Assembly: GCA_963681505.1 (NCBI GenBank) | Contig: OY811982.1 | Span: 3,864,000-3,927,999, forward strand | Direction: 5' to 3' | Length of the DNA stretch: 64,000 nucleotides | Origin: Eunapius fragilis | Lineage: Eukaryota > Porifera > Demospongiae > Spongillida > Spongillidae | Shown: in pieces, positions 14,801 through 29,800 of the stretch | How the letters are laid out: the number at the start of each line of letters is the position of its first letter | Position numbering within the stretch: the first letter of the stretch is position 1 | Made by a program: the position numbers and the translations under genes | Notes under the pieces: generated by a model | What the model was told of the DNA's origin: nothing | Databases searched by the model: none | Seen by the model: the letters and a program-made list of their open reading frames with translations, nothing else

Positions 14801-17800
14801 TGGACCTGATCTGGACGGACCATGTGAGGTTCAATGAGGAAGTTAGTTAAGGAAGGAGGAAGTGTGGCATCCTGATGTAATATGTTATTGTACCTGAATA
14901 ACAATAGGAGCCCGACAGAGCAGGCTATAGCGCAGATTTTATCACTGGTATTCTATTGGCCAGTTATACATGCATGTGGCTTTTCGTGATTGGTCCATGC
15001 TACACACACTGCTCTGTAGATCAGATGTTTTATACCAGTCTGTGTTGTTGTCTGCCTTAGCGTGTAGTATGTGGCTCTTTGTGTCTACAGTGTATTTCTG
15101 CTAGTGAATGGCAGCTTCCATGTCCATTTATGGACTACCATGTACTGTTCACATACAACGTGTACTGTAATATACATGTAGTGCATGTCTGCAAGTGCAT
15201 CAATAATATATGTACTGTATATTGATCAGAAAATGCAATCAAATGGCTAACCTGAGTTTTACCCCCAGTATTTACTTGAAGAGCAGACCTAGAAATACTT
15301 CCAGATGAGCTAAATGAACTAAAGAGTGAACCGACAATATTGCTTATTCCATATGCAATCAACTCCTGTGAAATAAAAATGGAACTGTTCATTTCTGCAA
15401 TGTGGAGCATGGACTACTTAATACTAGTAAAACTTTTGCGACTATTCATACCTGACTTGAGTTAATTGCCTGTCCATACTTCTTGGCAAATACATCGGCT
15501 ACAGAAACACTTATAACAAATGATACAATGGCAATCAGGAATGCATTAGGAAGAGAGGCCAGCATATACTCAGGTCTGGGAAAAGAAACAGGAGGTAACC
15601 TGAAAAGAAGATGAAATTACGGATTCATAATTAATATATACTTCATCAACCAATAAGTGATTTTCATAGCAAATTCCTCAAACCATCAAATCATGTACAT
15701 GTATCTATTACAACTAAAAGTGGGGTACAGCATCCAGTGCTCTAAATAACGGATGGACATCGGTCAATTTCTGATCATACCGTGTGCATGACCGTGCAAC
15801 TTGTACTATCGCTGGCCATTTGTTCCAATCATAGCGTGCACAGTACATGTAGCAGTAAAGATATAGAATTTATTTTTTTAAAGCTAACCAAGTGGATCAT
15901 GACAACAGTTAAGATCTGTCACAACAGCATTCAAAGATGCCTAGGACAATAAAGGAGACTACCATCACAAATCAACCTGAAACTTAACTCTGTTCCACAG
16001 TAAGTAAACAACTATGTAAACATGTTAGTTTTGTGCCAATTCAATTTCAATTATAGTGGCACAAACTAACATGCTTACATGTACATAGAGTCATTTACAA
16101 AATACTCACTTATTGTGGAAGGATTTATATCTGCGGATTGACTCTATCTTGGATCAGCACTGTATGGACCCATTTTTCTAAGTCCAGATCTGATTAAAAC
16201 ATACTTGTTCTACACAAATATAAAAGCAAGTCCGAACAAATCTGACTATGACCTGCCAAAATCTAATATTGATCTGCCAAATGGCCTATCAAAATTTAGT
16301 CCTTAGTTTGAGCATCAGCACCGAGGAAGTATATTGCAATGTAATGATCAAATTACCCGGTCCATGTACTAATAAATAAGTTATTCTCTATCTGCTATAT
16401 TGATGTAAAGTTTATCGGATTTTATTGCTGTTTAGAGCAACAACTTCAAGTTAAAAAATTGTGAAGTATTTAAATTTTAGATCCAACTCGGTACCGCATT
16501 TCACTTTAATCTGTTTCTAAAGGATTTGAGGCATCCATAACAACTTTCTGCATTCCTTTTCTGCATTCCGTTCTCTAACTACATGTTTCTTACGTTGTTA
16601 CTCTGTAAGGCAAACATACCCTAGCCAACATGTTGAGCGCAAACTATGAACTATTGCAAAATATCAGTAAACTAATGTTTTACTGAAAATATAATTGTGA
16701 GTTAAAAACAACAATGAATAAATTGAAGTTGCTTCGCAACTGACCCCCTTTAAAGAAAATGACTTTCCTAGTGAGATTTCGAGACTTAATCCCCAGACAC
16801 CTGATGAAATGTCATGGTACCGCGACGAATAATCTCACTACCGCGACTTTTCCTAGAGCCAGCATATTACTGTATATTGTATGCAAAGAGGACGCAAATC
16901 CTATTGTCAACAAATGGTAACTTCGTACTGTTGATTGTTTCGAACATTTTGCGAATTGGTCCGTGCATAAATATTACGTCATTCACAATGCTTTACGTAA
17001 ACAAATCTGGTAACGAGAACCATGCATTTTGATAGTGGTCAAGGAAAAGCATGTACACGTAGCTCAAATTCACCGTATCGTAAGGAAACGCGACAATAAT
17101 TAGAACTTGTCAATCCTCCTGAGCACTCAGTTGAGCTGCAGATTGTGGATGCTTGCAGCCACACTGTTTCACAGTATGGGCCCCACTCGTGTAAAATAGC
17201 TCTGGCTTCTGTCCATCCCGAAATACTGAACATTTCCTGCAAAAGCAGTAAGCCTCTGCACCACATTGTTCACCATTTGGACCAACAACCTTACATCTGC
17301 CAGATCCCTTAGAATTTATGGATGGAAACATTTCTTTACACTTTCCATAGAGCAAACATTAGGTGATGCAGACTGTACTTCACCATTAGATTTTCGACGT
17401 TCCGGTGAAGGACCTTGTCTCTTAGGCCAGCTCAGCAAACCAGCAAGGACATCTACAAAATCTGTATGAGAAATGCATGAGGCTTATCCTGAAAGTAGCA
17501 ATATGCTAAATAGGTGTTCAACTGAAACCCGTAGAATGAACTGAAACAAATGCTTCCACCAATCTGCAACCTTCCATACCTTTTCAATGCCAAGTAGACT
17601 TTGCCCATAGTGATCGTATCAATAACATTTGTTGTAGAGAAGAATTCCCTCACAATGTGAGTCTGTGGAATATGGAGTCTGTGTTGAACAATTATTCCAG
17701 CAGTGTTCTTGAGACGTCTAAGCCTTGGCCAGGGTTGATCAGGCAGAGCTGAATGAGCCATGGAAACAACACACTTCATTTTTTGTTGCCTATCCTTTTC

Positions 17801-20800
17801 TTCCATCGTGGCCTACCAGGATGAGAAGGTTTGTCTGGCCCTGGTTCATACCAGCAATGTGCCATCATTGTCCCGTATTCAGTATTGCTATGCAATTTTC
17901 TGGTTTCAGCATGTTTGGAATCACTGCCAAATGCTGACACATGAATGAATTTCTTGGGAAACTCAGAGGAACACCCCTTCACAATTCCATTGCAGTAGAG
18001 ACCTCTTTTTAAAAGTTAAATTTCACACTGTACACTTGCAAACCAACTGTCTCCTATGTCAACACAGCTTTTTGTTTACTAACCTTAGAGCACAGGCAAC
18101 TGATTTCATCATACACATGCTAAACTCTTTCTTATCCATGGCAGACGGGGGTTCCTGAAGCTCCATACCAAATATAATTCAGGATCTACCACATGCAACA
18201 GCCTTTATCAGAAAGCACATTCTTCAGGTTTCAGAGGCATCTTTGTTACTGATGGGCCATAGAAATCATCAGCCAGCCAGCGGCACATACATGTAACACT
18301 CATCACAAACCATAGTATCGCTGGCTATAAAATTATTGTCCATATTCTCATGAACAACTTCTGCACACGATACCATTCGTCTTCTTTTTCCTTTTTTAAT
18401 CACCCTTGCCCTCACAAAAACCTAATGCTGATTGAATCTCTTCCCATCTATTCTAGCTCATGCCAGTCTTTTCCTTAAACCACTTAGCTGGTTTAAAACC
18501 ATTATCCTCTAGACTCCTGTAATCTATGCGCACTGCTGAGTTTACACACATAGCTAACGATACAACCATAAACTGATCAATTTTTGCTATGTCAACATGC
18601 CTTTGGATGCTACAAAAGTTGGAATTTGTGCAGTCAACCATTAATCGTTTAAGTCGTACTGGGAAGAATCGATTAAAGAAAACAACTGATTGATTATTTA
18701 CAGGGTGAAAATCAGGCAATAAACTGATAATATCATGCATAGGCCTTGGATCTCGTCCATCTAATGAGTACCAAATCCGCCTACCAACTTCAACATTTTG
18801 ACTGTCAGCATGTTCCTCATCTACATGAACTACCCCTTCCTCTTCCTCAACCGGCTGCTGGTACATGTAGAGGAATATGGGGCTCAGCACCGAATATTTA
18901 AAAAGCCTGGCAATATTTTTACCCCCATCCAAATGTCCCTCCTGGGGAAAACATCAACCTGACGAAGGGTGCTTAGAAATAGAATCGGATTTTGACTCGT
19001 CGGAAGGAAGAAGTCAATTCCATTCTATCCCATGTCGAGCAAACGTACCCTCAATGAGGGCCGTCTTCCATTGAGCACCAAAAATAGGTTCTAATATGTG
19101 TCGTTTGAAGATGGTGGTTCCCATGTCTGGACCGTTTCCCCAACCGTCCATGCACCCTGCCCTGTTCGTATAGCTTGTACTCCGCTACAACTCGCCATCT
19201 TGACAAAACAAACAAGTAGAATTATGACCGCAAATATAGGCAAATGTACCGCTACCATCTATGCAGTAGTGCCAAAACGGTAATACGGTATCATTGCTGA
19301 GTGATAGTTTTATAATTACTGGGTGTGCTCTTTGGTTAATTATATGTTTCACAGACAAGAACGCAGCATAGTCTCATTAACACTAGAATTTGATTATCAA
19401 AGGCACAAGAAGTTCCTGTTGTAGTTACAATTTTGTCGCGGTAGCGCAACATTTGTATGGTAATGCTACGTCAGGTCACAGTGGTTTGGGATGATGACAT
19501 GGGGTATGGGAATGATGTATTAGTTTTTTAAAATCAAAAACAGTTTTGTAAATTATTATACTACTTGAATTTCAAGACAAAAAAATGAAATTGATGAAGT
19601 TTGAATAATGTGTACTAACTTAAAGTGAAAAACATCGGATTACTATCATTTATGTTTCCTAACCGACTTTTCGTTTAGCACTGCTATTAACGTTCAAACA
19701 AACGACAAAATGGCCTTTGTTCTCCACTGTCTAGTAATGTTATTTTTGTAAGTACCACTATGATATCTGCAATGATGTGGACCTTTTTATTCGTTAACAT
19801 TTCCATGTATCAACTTTAAGAACTTTTCTACGACCAAACGAAGGAAATCTAAAATACCAATCGATTTATGCGTTTCCAAACCAAAGACTTAGCCGACCCT
19901 AACCGACTTTTCGTTTAGCGCTGCTAATATCGTTCAAACAAGAGACTAATATATTAATAATTATTTTAATAACTAGTGTTTACGTGGCAATTGGGTTCTA
20001 TTATGTGTTCTGTGGAGTTGAAACCGCTGCTCTATCGTGATATCGCAGGCAGGCTGTTGTTCAGCGCTGTTTGTGTAGTGCACGCATGCATGCGGATTTG
20101 TCCGTATACCTGTATATAAGGAGTAATGTTTGCAATTGTAGTTATCACTTGTCTGATGCGAAGCTTTTTGATTGCTGTTGTTTGTATCAGTGATTCGTTA
20201 CGTGCAAGTGTGCAAATTTACAGTTACACCGTACTACTTCAAGCGTTCCATGGCCGAAAAGAGAAAGTTCTGCAATTAAAAAACTTATGATAAGAATCAT
20301 CGTTTGTATCAAGAGAAGCTGGCTTGAAAAGCAACAACCTAACTGATGTCCTAATGAGGCTTTGGGTCAAATCAGATCCAATGGGCAAAGCTATAGATTA
20401 TTGTAAAATGCTCGTTTTGCAATGGACAGACAGCATAACGTTCACTCCTGTCCATATCGACAAGCTGTTAATACGTGGCATATGATATAACCATCATATA
20501 CCACGTATTTTTTCTGAAGGAGTTGATCTTCAAGGTGCTGATATCACATGTACCTCTTCTACCAGTTTAACCCCCTCTATTCCTGTCTTGCCTGAACAAT
20601 TATAATGATTTATCGATTGATTTAAACTCTTACCATATCTTGATAGATGTGCCTTGATTTACATTACGTAATATATAATAGTTAATAAATTCTCTTGTGG
20701 TTACGTATAAAACCAAATTAGGGCTACATAAATCCGCTGATCATTATACATGTAGAGCATATGTAAATAACTGTGAGATGAGGTAATCTTGATTATTGTG

Positions 20801-23800
20801 GTTTGTTTTTCTAGTTGTTGTAATTATTAATGGTACCAGTTAAATAACAGTAGGTCTATTGTTGCATAATTATGTATTTATTTTTCAAGGCTCAAAAATG
20901 TCATCATCACCTATTGTTTTAAAGCACTGTGCAGGTGTCCAGGGGTTAAGTCTCAAGCACTCACTTGAAATAGGCTATACAGACAAAAAAGCTATATACA
21001 TGTACCACAGACGATGATATTTCTGCTTAATGCGACCAATACACTTCCTTGATGCTCTCCTCCACTTGAATGCAAGTGTGCATTCACGAACATACATGTA
21101 TCATTAACATTAACAGTCATATTCATATTTAAGTCACGTGTACATGTAAAACATAAATGCCTGCATAATTACATGTACATGTACATAGCTGTTCCATGAT
21201 ATAGCGCTATGGAAGTTAATATTAGTTGGGCATGGCCTGACTACCTGGTAGTCGGGCCACAGACTAGAAATTTATCAATGCAAATGACGAGCATAAAAAA
21301 TATTTAGACTCTGTACTTGGATAATGTCTACATGTACATATACATGTACATGTATAGCATGACTTACATGTATGAATGAACGCTGTCTGACTAATAATCA
21401 ATTTTGAGATATGTGTACAATTGTATGAACTTCATAACTTTTTATTACCTTCTGACGCCCCTGCATTGTACTTTACTGTACATGCAATTTTAATTGATAT
21501 TAGAAATTTGAATGTGCTGCCTCACAATGCAAATGAAGAAAGGCCCACTGCCAACTAGTGACCAACCTTGATACCACTTTGCCAACAACAGTGCCATTAA
21601 ATTTGTTTTCATAATCAATTCCTGATGAGACACCAATGGACAAAATAACCTGAATGAGTGTAAGGAAGAAGTTAATATACACTTCATGCACATCTACAAG
21701 TATGTAAATACTCAATGTGTATGAATGTACAAATCCTTGGCACCAGACTAATATGGAACATTCTATGGAAAAATGGGTCTTGTGGATTAATAAATTGATA
21801 TGAATGTATCTCCCGAAATATTAACGCTATTGGGTTCTTATTTTTAACACAACATACGACACCTTTACTATATGTGAAAATCCATTTAGGCGTCTTACTC
21901 ATGTGGAGTACTGACGTTACAAGGTTCGATACCCCATAGGGTTCAAAATGGCCACATCTTCAGGTACTGTAGGAGTGTTCAAATCTGTTCAAATTCGACG
22001 TGTACGTCGAAGGGTCCTGTTGCTATTGATTTGTTCTGTTCGTTAATATTTACTTTATCTGTTACGGAGATATAGCTGTGCCAAGTGCGTGCTGGTTTCC
22101 CTCTCGATTTGCGTCAATGATTTAGGCATTCACCTCCCATATATTTAATGTCTAATCCCTGGCAAGAATCGAGCGGGAGACCGTGCACTCACTTTGCACA
22201 GCTATATCTCCATAATGGATAAAGTAAAAATTAACGAACAATAGCAACAGGACCCTTCGACGTACATGTCGGATTTGAACAGATTTGGACACTCCTACCT
22301 GAAGATGTGGCCGTTGTGAACCCTATGGGGTATCAGACCTTGTAATGTCGGTACTATGCATGAGTAAGACACCAAAATGGATTTTCAAATATAGGAATTG
22401 TGTGGTATGTTGCGTTAAAAATAGGAACCTGATAGCATTGGAAGATATACTGATTTGCGTTTTACGCTATATATATAAATCCACAAGACCTATTTTCCCA
22501 TGGAACGTTCCATATACATGTATATATATACACATGTACATGGACTAATACCACTATACATACATTGATTGTGCATTAATTTCTTAAGTACATGAATTGA
22601 TGACTATTAATGGTACATGCATATTCATGTACTATACTAAATAATATACATGTACTTGTACACAATATGCATGTACATGTACATCAAATGCAACGTACCA
22701 GAATCAAAGCAACTGGAATGCGTAGTGGCAAGCGTAATTTTCTAGAAGAACGACATGACCTGTCTCTTTTTGAGTAGATGCAGAAGCAAACTTTAACATG
22801 TGATATACACTTGTTATTGATGAGTTCCATAACAATGTAAAGAAAGATACTAATCACAGAAGTAATGAACGCTGCATTGTTTACGTAGTGTGGCCACTGG
22901 AAGATCTGTCGAAACACTTCATACCATGTCTGTGAAGATATAAAGCTGTTCAAAGAAAGAACTTCTAACACTGTATTAAAACAATCAGTATGCACGTATA
23001 TCTACACCACTAGCGGATCTGGGGGGGGGGGGGGGGGGGGGGGGTTTGGGGTGTTTAAACCCCCCTCCCAGCCCTTTGATAATATCATTCATAGCAGGAA
23101 ATTAGGCAATCTGCATTGATAGTTGTGAATAAATCATTAAAAACCCCCCTCTTTATCAGCCAAGCCCCTTTCGTACGTCCGCCCCTGTACGCATATAAAA
23201 ATGACAGACATATAAAAATGATTCCAGCTACTGTATTAGATGTTGCATACAGTGTACACACCCAGGTAAGGTCATATTTGTATCATAACTGGTGATTGTA
23301 TCATGGCAAAAAACATATTTGAAACGTTGATGTAGGTAAGCAGATATGTAATGCTATTATGATACAAATACACTTATCTGATAGAATTATGTATACACTT
23401 ACAATGTTTCAAATATGTATTATAGTATTTGAAACAATATGAACTTTCCAGTCATCATACATGTAGTGTACATAATGCGAATTCATTGCATAAGCACATG
23501 TACATGTACATGTACATGTACAGTACCGGTCAAAATAAACTTTACGTAATTTTTTACGGCGTCTCAGTTCTACGGTGCGACCGTTACCGTGTTGTGACCG
23601 TAACGTAAACGTACAGTAAAATAATACGCCGCCGTTACAATGAACGGTACGGTATGATTAATCAATTACGATGACACCGTTTTAAAATAAACGGCACACA
23701 CCAATATGATGCCGTAAAAACGTTGCCACCTGTTTAACGTTGAAACGTCGAAAATCGTGTACTGGTACTACAAGAAGCTTAGAATAATTTTTTACGCTTG

Positions 23801-26800
23801 AAAGGATGCATTGATGCGCGCGTATGGCATATGGGATGGAAGGATGTAGAAATACAGGGAGAGGTATAGTTTCAAAACCTAAAAAGAATACTAGACGGGT
23901 GAATTGGCATTCAACCATCAAAAAACGCTAGCGTTTTCGCTAGGCACACCTAGCGTTATTTTAGGAACTTATAGATTAAGTCCTTTCAATCGCAACCTCT
24001 GACCTGTAACTGCTACCTTTGCACCTAGTTCTGTAAAACTATACTATTCAAACCCCCACTTGGAGGCAGCGAAAGCCTGCTTCCACACACACGAGAAGAC
24101 CCATTTCAAACAATAAAATAGCAAGGGCTGTGGATTAATCTACCCACAAAGATCGCTAGGTTTACCTAGCGAACGCTTGGTTTACCTAGCGTTAGGTACT
24201 TATTCATTAAGGCACCCGAATAGAGAAGCGCTCGTTGCAAGAAGGATTAGTTGCAACGCGGCAAGGTATTCATGGGTTTATTAAGCGGTATGAGGCTACA
24301 GGATCAATTGGATAGACTTTCCGAGGTAGCGCGTATTGTGAATTAGTCAGCGCCGTTCTCAACGAACTCATTACGCTCTTCGTCGATTTCAAGGTGAGTT
24401 AGAACGTGCTCCGATACCGTAATTACGTTCGTTGAAAACTACGATTACGCCGTTATTACGCCGTCCAATTATCGCGAAGATAACGGCGTAACCGTACAGT
24501 CCAATTGGACTGCGAGTCTAATAGCGTACCGTTATTAATATCCAACGTTCTACCGCGACGCCGTAATAAATTACGTAAAGTTTATTTTGACCGGTACTGT
24601 ATAAGCAGCTTACAGTCAGTCATGTTGATGATACTAAAGAGTATGGCTAGGCTAAGCCATTATTTAAATATATATATATATGGGACAGTGCCCAGCAAAA
24701 TCACCCTTCTGGATAGTTTTTCAAGTTTTTGTCATTTTCCGTGAACTCCAAAGAGCTTCTACATGTATATCCTTACGCATCCTAAATTGGACTATCCATC
24801 GTAAAGTTATTAGGCACTGAATTTATAATTAGCCATACATTTTAATGTGAGCGTTACTTTTCTTTTGCTTGTCCTTTAAAATTTGATAAAGTACTTGTAC
24901 AGGTATCATAAGGGTGATTTTGCTGGACACTGTTCCATATATAGATTACTTGAAAGTGGAAATAACCAGATGGCAAATTCATTGTACATGTACATGTAAA
25001 TTGTACATGTAAGTAATTGGCCTACCCAGAACAAATGTTCAAACGTTCAATTTTGCAAGGGTATGTTGACAACCAGGATGCATTTGAAGACATACATGTA
25101 CTGTACATGTACACGCACATGTACTGGAGAATTGGTCCTCTGTATGTTTGTTTCCAAATCAATATTACCGCTGAAAATAACACCGTTCCAGTTGCGTAAA
25201 ACACGTCCACAATCAGGATGCATTTAAAGACATATACATGTATGCACATGTACATGTACTGCCACTGGAGAATTGGTCCACGATACTTTTGTAATGGTGT
25301 GCAGAGTAAGCGGGCTGCCATTTTGAAGACTTTTTACAAGAGCCATGCCCCAGACCCTAGACATAAAGTTGTGAAGGAGGCAGATAAACTGTGCGCCGTT
25401 TCATTGTGTAAGAGGAGATTTTGCACATGTACATGTAGAAATATGTAGCTGGAGAAACTACATTTCTACTGTAAACTGGTACAAGGATTTTATATGTGAA
25501 GTTCATCCATTTGTATCTATAAACAAATGCATGTACAGTACATGTATATACTGTAAGTCCACACTACTTCTACAGCACTACACTGTACATGTACATGTAA
25601 TGTTGTGGATTCATTATACATGTAAAGTACATAGGACAGTTCACGCGAATACATGTACGTCACCTGGCTATATATAATAAAAAGTTATAAAAACGTTCGC
25701 CCTTTGAATCGCTATACATGTACATGCACATGTAACTTCCAAATGATTAACACCACCAAGTTACTATTTGCAGCATAACCTACTACACCATTTCTCTAAG
25801 TAACATTTTATTTCCGTCCTTTATGTCGTCTCCGCGTACATAGAAAGGGGCATTACCCCCTAGAGGTTCAAAACTTAAATACCCTTCTCCAGGAGGGTGC
25901 AAATCACTTCAAAATTGGTAAAATGTAGAAGACTCATGTTGCTATTGATTTGTCATGTTTGGTAATCTTTACCGGGTGCATAAATTATTGGCACAAATCG
26001 AGTAGGAAAATGTGCACACTTTGCACAGCAATGTATATCTTGGGTAGAGTCAAAATTAACAAACAGGACAAAATCAGTAACTGATTTTGAAGCTACATGT
26101 ATTTGGACTCTCCTGAAGCAGGATACTTAATTTTTGAACCCTTAGGGTAACACCCTTAGTATGTACCATGTGGTGAGGACCAAGACAGAAACGAAATGTG
26201 CCATAGAGAAATGGTGTGGTAGGATGTGTTGCAAATACATGTACTGTAGTACGTTGGCAGCCTTAGTCATTCAGAAGGTTACAATTGTATATAGTGATAC
26301 AAATGGAGAGTATTAGTATAACTGTTAATTACATACAAAAATTAATTGTACATGTACATGTGTATAGCGAGTGGATAATTTTGCATGAACTGCCCCACAT
26401 GTACATGTACATGTATAGACAAAGTACAATTATAGATACAAATGGGGTCGAGGCTGAGAAAAGGGACCTACAGTGTAGCGCATATTATAAAAATTTCCAA
26501 GAAGGTGTATCAAAGTCCACGTGTGCAATAAAAATGTATGCATAATTAAAAATTCAGGACCCTGTCACTCCATGATGGACAGGTTAATTTCCAGTGCGTA
26601 AGAAAGAAGTTGTAGAGGACATAGGTGTCTCTTTGATTAGGAAATAATTTGAAAACTTGAAAAAATATGCGTTAGGTCCCTTTTTGCTGCCTCGACCCCA
26701 AATAATCCTTTATACACTTAATGTAATGAAATGAGCAGGACCTTTGCATCCATCCGCAGTACACACATACGAACATGCACAGTACATGATAATAATATTC

Positions 26801-29800
26801 ATGCTAACATGTTATCTCTACCTTAGGAAATGACAGTAGCCCAGGAAACCAAACCGAAATGGGATTGATCTGAAATTTCAGTCCAAACACATGAGAGATC
26901 TGGGATGTCAGCACTAGCATTGCAGAAGCTGTGGTATACCCCGAGATGAGAGGGTCTGACAGAAACAAAGTAATGAAGCCCATCTTCAGACAACCCATTA
27001 TGACCTGTAGAGCAAAATAAAGAAAAGCAATGAATATTATTGAAAAAAACTGTTTGGATCATGCATACAAAATACACCACACAAAAAGAAATGTACATAC
27101 ATGTAGTTTAGTGGTGTTATGTGTAGACTTTTAGTCTTTTTATGTTATATAAAATAAAAAATAAAATAAAATTAAAATAATAAAAATACACATACATATA
27201 CAGTAAATGGAAACAGGTACCAAAGAGGTTATACTAATACCTGCACTTGCATAAAATATATGTAAAAAGTAATAGTCAAGAAGAGAACAAATAATAACTA
27301 ACAAAATACAATGTACATGTATTGAACATGGAATTAAAATATTGTACACTTTTCTGTCTTGAGGAATTGGACAGAAAATATGCTCCTACATGAATGCATT
27401 GTGTGTGTATGAACTATTCTAAGTTAATTGTATAGCAGATGAGGGGTGTGGTATGATGATGCAATGAGGTCTGATAGGCTGTTACAAGGTATCAATATGC
27501 TGGTACACAGGAAAAGTACAAGGGCAGTAGAAGGCGTAGAAGGGGTTGTGGCAGTGTTGCTTGCCATAGTAGCCACATACAAGCACATGTAGTAAGGAGT
27601 ATAAGAGATGTTTCTGCAGGTATCCAAGTGTGTGCACGCGCACGATCAAGATGACAGCAACTCATCCACCCCCTTTCACCACTCTGAGCAAAATGGTTAT
27701 TATACACATGTAGCTTATACATTTACATTTACATGTACATGTACATGTAGCAGAACAGTGGCAAAGAATCAGGATGTATCTACAGTGGATACTAGCATGC
27801 AAACTAAGCTACGTTCTTAGTTTCCACAAGGTTTTTCCCCTGAGATGGTGTGGGCCCACCATACAAAACTCTAAATTGAAGTAGACACAAGAAGTAGGCA
27901 CCAAATCAAATCTACATGTAGGTACATGTAGCTGGTCCCTGCTTGGTGCAGGTTTTAGCATGCATATGATATAATGTATTCTAGTTGGTATGACAGTGGC
28001 TTGCACAGCAGATGTGACACCAATGATATGTCAAAGTGGGTAGGATGAAGCAAGCATGATATTTCTTGCCCCTCTCCCCCCCACTGTTAGTTGGTATACC
28101 AACAATTACGCTCTTGTGTTGTAGTTAAGTTGCATAATTAATGGTTTACATGTACATACATGTATCCTTCGTACATGTACACAGCTCCTCAATAGAATGA
28201 ACATACCATTACAAGTCCTGAGGTAAAAGCCAATGAGACTGCTATTTGAACTTTCAGGTCATTACATGTGGAATTTGTACCATCTATAACCATCAAACGG
28301 TACGCTGGTTCACTACAGTATTCCAAATCATTTTCTGCAAGCACAGCCTTGATAGAATTTCTCACCATCAAACTTGTTACGGCAAATGTACCTGAAAAGT
28401 CCATGTTTCACAAATTATGAAAAATAAACAAGTGAGTGGCTACCTTACCAATAGAGAGTTGTCGAGAAGTACCAAAAATGGAGTACATGACAACGGGCAT
28501 AAATGATGTGTATAGGCCATAAACAGGATCAAGACCAGCAAGGAGACCATAGGCCAGTCCTATGAATCACAAGTACAGTCATGTACATGCAATGACAAGA
28601 CAAACATGCACAGAAATACATGTACATACATGTAGTGGTAAAAATGCTCTAAGATGCATGTACATATCCCACCCTTTTGCTAACACAATGACTTCAAATA
28701 GTAGCCACAACACATGTACTGTACACATACATGCAATGAAGTTGGCATTATCAAGAGTCATGTGGGAAATGAACATAGTATAGGTTTAAATAACATTTTA
28801 AGTCAACAGATTACATGTACATTGCAAAAAACGGAAGGAACCTTTAGCTCACGTACATCGTCATCAAATAGCATGCTCATAATAAAATTAATTTACTCTC
28901 AGCCTGAAGTGTTGATACTGGTGGTAACAATGATAGAAATGAACAGAAAAACCTTCTACATTACATGTACATGTAGCTATTACTGAAATTACGAGATGCC
29001 ACCAGAAAATTTAAACTAAACTGCAAGAATAAAGGATTGTAAAATCCGTTACATCAAGTACATGGAAATTACATGCAGAACCGTATCCAAAATATACACA
29101 ATGCAACTGGTACAGCCTAGTAACAATGGCACAAATCACATCTGTTTCAGACAGCAAGAGATAGGTTCAAAGAAATTATAAAAATCACCTGCCTTGTGGA
29201 ATGTGCATCACAGCCACAGTCAGTCCTGCTGTAATGTCTGGTAATAAGTTCTGCAACTTGTAGGTCCATATCCAGTGAAGGATTGGTAAGTGAGTGAAAA
29301 AAAACCTCTGCCAGGCCTGTCTACTCATTGGTGGCTTGATAGCACTGAGGACCGGCTCAGGGGGAACCATTACACTGGCCAACCTCTGAAGTGGTGGAGG
29401 AAGAGCCCGTGGGGCGAGCACTTCCTCAATTTCTGTTTCATTAAACCTTTCCCGATATATATGGATGGAAGGCTCCCTGTTGGTGGAAAGATAAGGATAT
29501 TATTGATAAACTAAACACAATAAACAAAGTGATTGATAGAAGAAGCTTCAGACGATTGCCTAAAATATGTTGAGATATTTCATCAATACGCACATGTACA
29601 CATGTATGTATACCACTAGCACTGCTGTACTTGATGATGAACATCGAACACGACAAGTAATGATACCAAAACGTACACGTACATAATGCCTTATCTAAAC
29701 TATGCAGAACGAGGTTCGGTAATAATTATTGAGACGTTGCTAAATGCGGTGATGGTGGATGCAGTTGGGCAATGAATTCAATGGAAATAGATACGTCAAG

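Larger units (their letters stand above)
10000..15090 (+). mobile_element. Decayed Ty3-type LTR retrotransposon
   Basis: This old full-length-like insertion sits in the SLC26 intron between exons 9 and 10, opposite to that gene. It has diverged LTRs at both ends, a gag start at 10299, a zinc knuckle ([11 protein letters not shown], about 10940-10972), a protease region, reverse transcriptase (about 11610-12150), RNase H (about 12330-12780) and integrase (13020-14400). The frame is broken many times. The protease triad region reads DKGPS rather than D[TS]G. The RT box reads YIDN instead of the YxDD consensus, so it is dead. A separate DNA element (13149-13861) splits the integrase region. Lineage is judged Ty3-like from domain order and motifs only. 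Confidence 0.85.

Noticed and set aside
23491..23520. ACATGT arrays as a CRISPR or regulatory array
   Set aside because: There are no spacers and no regular unit length. These are simple hexamer repeats of a eukaryotic genome.
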